Below are positions 56,816 to 64,000 of a stretch of 64,000 nt of DNA, piece after piece (within the stretch, counting starts at the first letter, position 1; every line of letters starts with the position of its first letter). This DNA comes from Rhytidiadelphus loreus (taxonomy: Eukaryota > Streptophyta > Bryopsida > Hypnales > Hylocomiaceae): NCBI GenBank assembly GCA_947034895.1, contig OX344764.1, positions 56,339,348 through 56,403,347 on the forward strand. The letters are read 5' to 3'. The position numbers were made by a program, and so were the translations under genes. The notes beneath the pieces are model-generated. The model searched no databases and was not told the DNA's origin. It saw only the letters and a program-made list of their open reading frames with translations.

Positions 56816-57060
56816 TCAAATACCAATGTAGGGGCGACCGCGGGTGAGGCGACCGCGGGTCCAGAAAAGGGGGAAACTAGGGACTTCTTTCTGCGGTGCT
56901 GGGGCGACCTCGGGTGGGGCGACTGCGGGTAGGGCGACTTCGGGTAGGGCGACCGCGGGTCCAGAGAGGAGGGAAGAACTCACGCATTTTTGCTTCCCTC
57001 TTTTCTGGGACTTGGGCGACCGCGGGTAGGGCGACTTCGGGTGGGGCGACTTCGGGTCCA
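56816..57060. repeat. GGGCGAC-NN-CGGGT array of repeat unit 4
   Basis: About ten copies alternating CCGCGGGT, CCTCGGGT, CTTCGGGT and CTGCGGGT. Mirror image of 49230-49465. Confidence 0.88.
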
Positions 57061-57800
57061 AACGTTGAGACTATTTCGTGTTGGGCAGCTGATGGTATTT
57101 TGAAGCCCAATAGAATCAAAGAAAAAAAAGAATAAAGATGGGATGGACAAGGAGTGGTGCATCAAAGGTGATTCCCGATGTGACCAACAGGAAGGTGAAG
57201 TAGTGGAAGGGATTCTCACACAAGGGTCAACTTCTTCGAACTCAAGTGGAGTCTGGGAGGTCTACGGTTCGATTCCCAACTCCGTGTGCATGATATAGGA
57301 GGTTATGGTTGGGTCTTACAAGTTTGGTCAAGGACCACTTTGAATTGCGTACTGAGATGAAAAACATTTCGGTGCGGAATTCAAAGTGGTCCTTGGCTCA
57401 ATCCTCGAAGCACGTCGTGTGGCCTATACCGAGGTCTTCACGGGATTTTTTGAAACTTTAAAGTAACTAATTTGTAATGATATAGAGTATTTTAGAATTC
57501 AATTGTGGTAAATCATTATTTAATTAGATTTGTTCGTCATTATGGAGAATGACGAATAAATACTTCTAAATGAAATTTGATTTTACAAGACGGGTGTTTG
57601 CTTAATCTATGTAGGGTCAAAAGATAAGTTTAACTTAACAATTAGAGTGCATTACTAATAAAGTCCTAAGTGCCTTAAGCCTTTCCCTCTTGTATTTTTC
57701 CTATGAAAATTGAGCATGGACTTATAGTAATTGCCATTGAAGCAAGTACCCTAAACCCGAAAATCTAACCGTATGAATGTTTAATTAGCTTGTGTAGTTG
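57061..57800 (+). repeat. 1.43-kb repeat unit 4, inverted
   Basis: B box at 57266-57277, long hairpin 57330-57394, TTCGTCATT/AATGACGAA hairpin at about 57533-57556. It mirrors unit 1 across the centre of the inverted repeat. Confidence 0.75.
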
Positions 57801-58555
57801 TGTATTAGTATGCACGTTTCCTTTGAGTGCAAAATTGGATAAGAGTTGTGAGATGATAACCAAGAAAATTTTCATTTTCTTTATTGATTGTATTGCTTAT
57901 AAAAGAAAATTGGGATTGAAGGTGAAATGAAGAACTACAAATTATATTGGCACTCTAAAATGTTCTCTTCCAAAACTTAATATCACTTGAATAGCTATTA
58001 AACTCATTACAGGTTGGGAATATTTTTAATTCTGGTGGCCTACGATTTCACTACCACCTATTCATTGATACATAAATTTTTTTGCTCAGGCAAGGGTGTG
58101 CATTGAAGCATTTGACACTCAAGGAAACACTATCGTAAATATTTTTTTAGTTGGGGAGTTTCTCCAAATCCGACGTCCATTGGATTTTAAAGAGGGTTCA
58201 TTTCTCCATTTGTGTGGATGTGAAAGTAAAGATAAGGTAGAAGACTTTGAAATGGAGCGGGCATTAATAATGGACTCTATAAGTGGCTTTGAAATGGACA
58301 ATCTGTAGTTCATAAATTGACCTCCATAATCATTAAATGATTCGAGAAAAAAAAATTATGAATTGTAAGAGCCAATCCATTATCTTTACTTTCCCATTTA
58401 TGTTTAGAAGTTGCAAGTGAACATTTTGCGGAAGACCTAGGGGCATAAATAGGGACCTATGACACAAGTCCTTTGGAAATTTATAAGTAATTATAAAATA
58501 CTTCCAAAAATATGAAACCACTTGTATTAGATTCCCCTTTTATTTGTCTTTGTCT
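57801..58555. other. Non-coding inverted-repeat arm
   Basis: Reverse complement of 47.8-48.4 kb. The 70-codon frame at 58096-58308 is not conserved as a frame in the other arm and is not called. Confidence 0.6.
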
Positions 58556-58559
58556 GAAA

Positions 58560-58760
58560 AATCACCCGAAGTCGCCCAGGGACCCGCACCCGAAGTCGCC
58601 TAGGGACCCGCACCCGAAGTCGCCCAGGGACCCGCACCCGAAGTCGCCTTGTGGACCCGTGGTCGCCTGGGTACCCGCAGTCGCCCTTGTTCGGTCGGGG
58701 GACCCGCACTCGCCCTAATTGGAGGACCCGCACTCGCCCTCCCGCGACCGCTAGTCCCAG
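58560..58760. repeat. 24-bp tandem form of the GGGCGAC motif
   Basis: CACCCGAAGTCGCCCAGGGA recurs with an exact 24-bp period (four copies, about 58562-58650), then degenerates into CCGTGGTCGCC, CCGCAGTCGCCC and CCGCACTCGCCC forms. It is the array upstream of the 59.1-kb gene. Confidence 0.9.
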
Positions 58761-58799
58761 TACAAATGGGGTGGGGTGGACTTGCGGTCATTAGTCCCC

Positions 58800-59095
58800 C
58801 TGCTTCTGTGCAAAGGCTGTCATCCACCTTGAAGTGGCTGACTGCATGTGCGTGAGGCAGGGATTGGGGAATGAAGGAATTTCATTCTTCTCATTCCATG
58901 CATGTCTAAACCGCGGTTTTTCGTAAACTTGACCCTATCCGCTACGATCTTTGAACCTTGAACATCTACTTTTGCTTCGATATTTGTAAATGTATCACAC
59001 GTATGATTACTAGTTTCACTTAGTTAGAGTAAGTATTTTGGCATCAAGACTTTTATATAGTATATATTGTTTAGTTATACATATGTTGTTAAAAC
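58800..59095 (+). promoter_or_regulatory. Shared promoter-like segment and TATA of right-arm gene
   Basis: GGCTGTCATCCACCTTGAAG (58815-58834) followed by TGGCTGACTGC is shared with the kinase upstream region. A TATATAGTATATA run near 59057 lies about 40 bp before the ATG, so it may set the start or be leader sequence. Confidence 0.55.
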
Positions 59096-60589
59096 ATGGA
59101 GCGTACGACCTCGCCATCTCCTCCTACCATACCTACTCCATTGACTCCGCAAGAGAAAAGGGCGATGAAGGACAAGGGTCGAAAACCGTCAAGTAAGAAG
59201 CACAAGAAGCGCGTGGCCATATTACTTCATCCGAAGATTAAGGCTTTTAAGGGTTGGAGGGATGAACCAGAGCCTTGGAGTTACCGGACTGTTGCGAAGT
59301 ATGTGGATTGGTGCCACATCAGCAAGTTATTTCCGTTGTGTCGTCACCCTTTGCACGTTCAAAACCAAAAGGTTAACCTTGCGTATGCTACGGACACAAG
59401 GTTCATGCGTAGATGCTGCGAAGTATGGACCCTTCTATATTTGGAGACCAAGGTGTATAGAAACGATAATTTCAGTTTCTTTCTTGTACGAATGGTGTAT
59501 GCCGAAGTTGTTTTGAAGAAGGTAGTCGATTGGACAACACTCCCAGAAATGCCTATTGCGGTCCGTCCGGACCAAAAAGAGTGGGAGGAAGCCTCCAACT
59601 TGTGGGCAAAGTATCCTCTTGATATAAGCAAGATGATGACACCGATTAAGCGTGGAGCATCATTTGTTGCTGATGAAGAAGTAGTTTGGTCTTCCACTTC
59701 TTCCTCAGACGAGCACACCCATGAGTACAACGGATATTCCTTCTCTAGCGATGATGAAGATGTTTTTGTCACCGAGTCCAAGAAGTCTTTGGATGTGGGC
59801 CTTCAGAAGAAGAAAGATCGTGGAAAAGAGCCCATTACCTCAACTAGCCATGAAGAAGTCTTGGAAAAAGTTGACCCCATGGAAGTGGAGGACTTTTCCA
59901 CAGAGGAGTGTGCGATGCTAGAAGGTGATAGTGATTCATCAGACAATGAGGAGACCTTGATTGCCAAAATCGAGAGTGCACGTTTATCGTTGAGTACAAA
60001 GAGTGAGGAACTGAAGAATTTGAAGGAACGCGAAGTGTCTTCTCCCACTGAAGCTTATTTGAAGCAACAATTGAGGTCTCTCAACCAAATACTCAAAGAG
60101 AGAGATGACGATTTTGTTGCTTTTAAGAAGAATGGAGACCAGTATTTAACTAAGCAGAGCACCGGGAAATTGTCGCAAGCTGACCATTGTTTATTGTGGG
60201 AATCAAAATTAGAAACCCTGCAACGCAGACGTAGGAAAGCAGAGAATGAGCGGCGAGCACTGTGTGTTCAAATTACCGAAGAAGAAAAGAAATATTACGA
60301 AGCGGCCAAAAAACATGTCAAGGAGGTGGACGTTTTGGCAACGGCCTCGACATACGGTAATCTTCCAGAGGAGTTAGAAATGCTTCGGAATTTGGTGAAG
60401 TTCCATGAGACTAGAGTACAAGTGTTGGAAGACGAGTTTGTGGATCTGAGAGCCGAAAGCGAATATTATACGCAGTGGATGAAGTGGATGAAGGATACAA
60501 CGGGAAAGAGAGGTGAAGAATACGAGAAAGTGGGTCCTCCTCCTAATATGAGTGACTTCCTAAACCAAAAAGAGGTTTTTAGAAAGTAG
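59096..60589 (+). CDS. Unrecognised gene, right-arm copy, intact
   Basis: 497 codons, ATG (AACATGGAG) to TAG, no interruption. Residues 1-45 are Pro/Lys-rich (SSKKHKKR). Residues 45-150 form the conserved domain shared with the left-arm copy: RVAILLHPKIKAF, WCHISKLFPLCRH, DTRFMRRCCEVWTLLYLE, VRMVYAEVVLKKVVDW. Its regular hydrophobic pattern and conserved Trp/Cys/His suggest a real fold. Residues 190-300 are acidic, and 300-480 form coiled coil (KIESARLSLSTKSEELKNL, RRRRKAENERRALCVQITEE). No catalytic motif. The head-to-tail logic (array, shared segment, gene) is identical to its mirror copy. Could be an accessory protein of a mobile element; function unknown. Confidence 0.8.
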   Translation: MERTTSPSPPTIPTPLTPQEKRAMKDKGRKPSSKKHKKRVAILLHPKIKAFKGWRDEPEPWSYRTVAKYVDWCHISKLFPLCRHPLHVQNQKVNLAYATDTRFMRRCCEVWTLLYLETKVYRNDNFSFFLVRMVYAEVVLKKVVDWTTLPEMPIAVRPDQKEWEEASNLWAKYPLDISKMMTPIKRGASFVADEEVVWSSTSSSDEHTHEYNGYSFSSDDEDVFVTESKKSLDVGLQKKKDRGKEPITSTSHEEVLEKVDPMEVEDFSTEECAMLEGDSDSSDNEETLIAKIESARLSLSTKSEELKNLKEREVSSPTEAYLKQQLRSLNQILKERDDDFVAFKKNGDQYLTKQSTGKLSQADHCLLWESKLETLQRRRRKAENERRALCVQITEEEKKYYEAAKKHVKEVDVLATASTYGNLPEELEMLRNLVKFHETRVQVLEDEFVDLRAESEYYTQWMKWMKDTTGKRGEEYEKVGPPPNMSDFLNQKEVFRK

Positions 60590-62551
60590 TGTACCGCATT
60601 TTGGTGAACAATATTGTAAATTTGTAAGTAAGACCCAATTTTGGATATTGCGGCTCTCTCGTGATTTAATAAAGAATATGCTACAATTTTTTTGGCATTC
60701 AAAGTTCACGTGGTTTTTTAATAATTATTGTACACTTTGTAATGTGTATTGCAGATTTCTGAACTTAGTGTATTCGCGAAATATTTAGTCACAGCTTTTG
60801 AAACCAATGTAGTACAAGAACAGAAGACCTAATGTTGCTCAAATCAGTTTTGTTATGTCATTTTATTCTGGATTTGTACTAGAAATGTTTATCTTGATAT
60901 TTATTGGGTGAAAACATAGTCCTAAAGACCTAACCCTCTACAATTAAAATAACCAATTGCTTCTTTTTCTAGCTAATTTCCATCGCTACTTACATGGCTT
61001 GGTGAATTTTCAAATGATTCCAATAGGTTTTTTCCATTTTCAGTGTTTTTCTAAACCCATAAAGTCCGAAGGCCATTTTTAGGTGAAGAAAAAATCAAAA
61101 CTGTCATTTCTATAATTCTATTGTGTTTGTCCAAAGAAAAAACTAAACTTTTGTGGAACTGAAGCTGAGGATCTTGAACTTCACTTGTTTAAGATTTTGT
61201 GGTTAAAATTGTACGATGTTTGACTGTACAGATTTAGAGATATGAGCATTCAAAGTTGAAGAAGCAATTTTTTTGCAACACTGGACTACACTTTCAAACG
61301 ACTTTGATTGCTATTTCTTCCAAAAATGTGCACTATGGAATTTTAATTTAAAATTTATTGTGTTGAAGAATTGAGTTGGGAGTGTAGGAAAAAAAATTCA
61401 AAAAATAATAACTTCCTTTTCATACTTCAAAAAATTGTCAAGTAGAAGTAGATCCAAGGTTAAAAGAAAAACTAAATTGATAATAGCTCTTACATGGGAT
61501 TGGAACACAATAATCCGTTAGTCCCAACGGTGAGATTGTTGTAGGAAGCAAACTTCTCTTTTAAAATAAACTAATTAGAGAAAATTTGAAAATTGCATTT
61601 TCAAATGAATTCTATAAGTTATTTTTTGAAATATTTGTTTACATTGCCTGAAAAAGAACAGGGTTCTTAACTTGCACATCACTAATGAAAATGGAATGAA
61701 TCAAATCTTTTTATGTAGACAAAAACATAATGTTAGCAAAAACATGAACAAAATTAAATCTATTTTGGATTTTTGCAATGTTTTTTGTACTGCCTGCCGA
61801 GTTTAGTTCTAGGTATTTTGTGGCGTAACTTTTGCTTCCGGACACCAATTGAAATAAAAATTATATTCCCTCAAAGCTTATCAGATTTTATCTTTTCACA
61901 AAAAAATTCAAAAAATTAGGGTACAATTTCAACCTATAGAAACTTGCCCAAATTCCAAATTGTCTCTAGAGGGGACAATGGGACTTAAGGGGTTCATCAT
62001 GTTCACTTTTTCTGTTTATGGAACTAAAATGATAACAATTACAATCTTCCATGAAATGAATTGAGATAATGAGATTGCTTACAATGATATACAATTTTGA
62101 ATTCTAAGTAATAAAATTTAAAGTTTACAGTTGAATTAATTTTAGAAGCTTAAATGTCAATGCAAATGACAATGTCAAAGTGAACTTCAACTTTAATAGC
62201 TCTTTGATAATAAACTTCATACAATCAGTTGTACCACATATTTGATTTTGTTCGAAGATAGTGAAGTCTTTGGAGTAGAAAATAATGTAGAATATGTTTC
62301 AAAAATGAAGGCACTGTAATATTCTCGGTAATATTGCAATACAAATGTGTAGCATACAATCATAGAAGGCTCAAAGTTGGCCTATGTGGAACAAAACAAA
62401 AAGATTGAGAGCTACACGCTTCTACCATATATAATACGCTTCTATATACTAGGGGTTTGACATTATATATCCTTGGACGTAAACCAAGTAACCAAAGGAG
62501 AAATGAAGTCCATCATTAAATTCTCAGACGTCAAATCCATTTGGATTGTTT
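60590..62551. other. No gene; outer right arm
   Basis: AT-rich. 61640-61990 mirrors 44450-44800. From 62000 to 62551 nothing is recognised and the mirror symmetry ends. Confidence 0.6.
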
Positions 62552-64000
62552 TTACTTCTTAGAAGAACTTGCTTCACCATGTGAAGGTTGAAGTGCCTCT
62601 TGAAGGACTATCTTCTTCTTTGCACGAGTTCGTGAAGCTGGCCCTTCCGCATTCAAAATGAATTCCAGGACGTTGGAATCTTGGAGAGCTTGTAGGGTCC
62701 TTGTGGTTTGTGGAGAATGTGCTTCCAAAAGATAGTCCAATGCTTGACTTTGGTAATAAGGTCCATACGTAGAGTCCATGCAAGCCATGTTAGTCATGTC
62801 TTCAAGAGAGGCAAATTGATTGCGATCGGGTCCCCTTTTACCTTCATTATCCCAACGGTGTCCTTCTGGATGAGGACCCCATTTGAATTCTCCCGAGCTC
62901 TTCTCAAAGTATCCACCAAGGCATTGGTAGAAGAATGCCCTTCTCCCTTCATTGTATGGACCTTTTCCCATCAACTTCGGTGCCACTTTGACAATCTCCG
63001 CCGGGTCAGTTTCCCAGTTCAATTGAGAGCTACTAGGTGCTTTTTCATCATCATGTAGCCCTTGACGCCAGCTCCAAACGAGGTCACGACCCCACAGTGT
63101 CGTATTAGTCGTCGTTTCAACGCTATGTTCCCAAGAAGGTGGCATGTACGTCATCAAGTTGAATATGGCATACAAGCGATCATGGAATGGTGCTGAACAA
63201 AGTACACAACGTCGTCTAATGAGGCATCCCATAAGGAGGCATTGAGGATGGTACACATGTGCACATGACCCGAGAGCCCAACCACCTTCAGGGCCAAATT
63301 GCTCTTGACAAATGGGGCATTTTGTATGGTCGAGTACGAAAGCTGCAGGTTGTGGCCATAGTAGCTTTTGGTCCTTCACCTCCATGTGACTAGACATTTG
63401 CTTTGCATGGTCCCAGCCCTGTTGTGCCCAATCTATAATATTTGTGTCTGCCAACATCGGCATGTTTTCAGGAAACATGTCATCTAAGAGTGCCCAGGAT
63501 GTGAGTCCATTCTCACGTTTAGGTAAAGCTGCAACAAAATTCTTTGAAACCTTATCTAATTCCTTGGCTATTTGCTGCGATCTGTCCACGGAGAGAATGC
63601 ACGCCACCTTCCAATGGTAGTACGTGGCAACCAATTGATCCAACCGTTGTTGAAGCTTTTCGTTCTGCTTTTCAAGGTCTCTTTCTTTGTCACTCTGCCT
63701 TGATTGTTGAACTGTTGGAAATGAAAGTGAATCTTGGGTCCCATGAATATCGTTCGTGTCAGTGGTCGTGTCTCCGCCAATCGTAGTGAGGAACGCACTT
63801 CGATTATTTTGCAAAACCTTAGCACGCTTGGAAGGTGGTGGATGGCAAGGAACATCGTCGGTAAGGTCCCCCACAACTTTGTCTAGATAATGTGGATCAT
63901 GGTCAACAAAAGCCTCATCCATATCTGACAAAGTGAAAGCGCCAGCCTGATTTTCTCGCAGGGCTTGAAGCTCGGTAGATTGTCGTGCAATGAGAGCATC
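62552..64000 (-). CDS. RING-H2 zinc-finger protein, 5' end beyond window
   Basis: The frame stays open from the window edge (DALIARQSTELQALRENQAG...) through 63931 to TAA at 62552, so the start is outside; an internal ATG at 63922 is less likely. Counting from 63931: a coiled coil at about 75-105 (KERDLEKQNEKLQQRL), then a RING-H2 finger. Its ligands are C205, C208, C223, H225, H228, C231, C242 and C245 (CPICQEQF ... GSCAHVYHPQC ... RRRCVLC). The region after it is Trp-rich and unrecognised. RING-H2 proteins usually are ubiquitin E3 ligases; here that is inference. No lesions. It lies just outside the inverted repeat. Confidence 0.82.
   Translation of the reverse strand, partial: DALIARQSTELQALRENQAGAFTLSDMDEAFVDHDPHYLDKVVGDLTDDVPCHPPPSKRAKVLQNNRSAFLTTIGGDTTTDTNDIHGTQDSLSFPTVQQSRQSDKERDLEKQNEKLQQRLDQLVATYYHWKVACILSVDRSQQIAKELDKVSKNFVAALPKRENGLTSWALLDDMFPENMPMLADTNIIDWAQQGWDHAKQMSSHMEVKDQKLLWPQPAAFVLDHTKCPICQEQFGPEGGWALGSCAHVYHPQCLLMGCLIRRRCVLCSAPFHDRLYAIFNLMTYMPPSWEHSVETTTNTTLWGRDLVWSWRQGLHDDEKAPSSSQLNWETDPAEIVKVAPKLMGKGPYNEGRRAFFYQCLGGYFEKSSGEFKWGPHPEGHRWDNEGKRGPDRNQFASLEDMTNMACMDSTYGPYYQSQALDYLLEAHSPQTTRTLQALQDSNVLEFILNAEGPASRTRAKKKIVLQEALQPSHGEASSSKK

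Larger units (their letters stand above)
44446..62000. repeat. ~17.5-kb diverged inverted repeat with kinase at its centre
   Basis: Outer ends: TAACCCCTAAAGGACCATTG (about 44457) pairs with the reverse complement of 61960-61995, including CCATTGTCCCCTC and TTTGGGCAAGTT. Further pairs, each summing to about 106,400: a TTTTTGTCTACA...TTTGATTCATTCCATTT block (44744 / 61700); homologous genes (45621-47198 - / 59096-60589 +); 47817-48160 / 58230-58560; hairpin repeats (48902 / 57394). The unique centre, about 51.7-54.1 kb, holds the kinase gene. Arms are only about 75-80% similar by eye, so this is old or under gene conversion. The outer stretches 44521-45620 and 60590-62000 carry no gene. Confidence 0.8.

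Noticed and set aside
58562..58650. CRISPR-like array with 24-bp period
   Set aside because: Units are contiguous with no unique spacers, in eukaryotic DNA; a simple tandem repeat.
49220..58760. Protein frames rich in GRPTRSRPTRG or ATSGGATAGP
   Set aside because: Translations of the GGGCGAC-NN-CGGGT arrays; open in both directions and never conserved as frames.
1..64000. Non-standard genetic code with TAG as Gln
   Set aside because: At least one TAG (16151) replaces Trp, TAG also terminates intact ORFs, and all extra TAGs lie in mobile-element genes with other lesions. Kept only as an alternative.

Overview
The window looks like nuclear DNA of a plant-type eukaryote with a large, repeat-choked genome. 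Genes carry GT-AG introns. The mobile DNA is a plant assortment: Mutator-like (MULE), hAT, CACTA miniature elements and Ty3/gypsy. There are no bacterial operons, rRNA, confident tRNA genes or CRISPR arrays. A streptophyte alga or early land plant (Chara-like) is my guess only. Nearly all recognisable coding sequence belongs to, or was broken by, mobile elements.

Left part (1-39.7 kb): a nest of successive insertions, several with exact target-site duplications (TSDs) and reading frames that rejoin across them. (1) 3.1-7.3 kb: decayed + strand gene A with a ParB-like domain (INGQHS) and a methyltransferase-like tail, hit by a CACTA MITE (3519-3735). (2) At 7341 it meets the left end of a MULE (MULE-1) containing - strand gene 1 (10.5-13.4 kb). 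(3) Gene 1 is cut at 13388 by a - strand gypsy element: LTR 13388-17204, integrase 17216-18493, then RT/RNase H at 38747-39715. (4) Between integrase and RNase H sits a 20.3-kb insertion (18494-38746, TSD GTGAG) of an ORF-less long-LTR-like element. (5) Inside it is a complete 16.1-kb MULE (MULE-2, 22479-38567, 9-bp TSD GTTTTATGG) with a + strand transposase (34.1-37.9 kb) and, divergently, - strand gene 2 (23.4-33.2 kb), homologous to gene 1. (6) Gene 2 is cut by a solo LTR (24463-27874, TSD CGCAC) of the gypsy type, which carries an intact ~632-codon ORF with its own TATA box.

The most interesting inference is a MULE family that carries, beside its transposase, a large gene joining a ParB-like DGNH domain to a permuted, degenerate N6A/N4C-methyltransferase-like domain. 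It is seen in two separate elements in the same position relative to the left terminal repeat.

Right part (39.7-64 kb): a hAT transposase gene (40.5-43.8 kb), then a diverged inverted repeat of about 17.5 kb (44.45-62.0 kb). Each arm carries one copy of an unrecognised gene (45.6-47.2 kb -, 59.1-60.6 kb +) and two copies of a ~1.4-kb repeat with a tRNA-like B box and a covarying hairpin. A protein-kinase-like gene (52.4-54.1 kb) sits at the centre. A RING-H2 gene runs off the right edge. Arrays of a short GGGCGAC-NN-CGGGT motif lie upstream of the hAT, kinase and both unrecognised genes, next to a shared promoter-like segment.

Decay is biased: most in-frame stops are TAG, as expected from deamination of methylated CAG (CHG context). 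All family assignments come from reading motifs by eye; no database search was possible.
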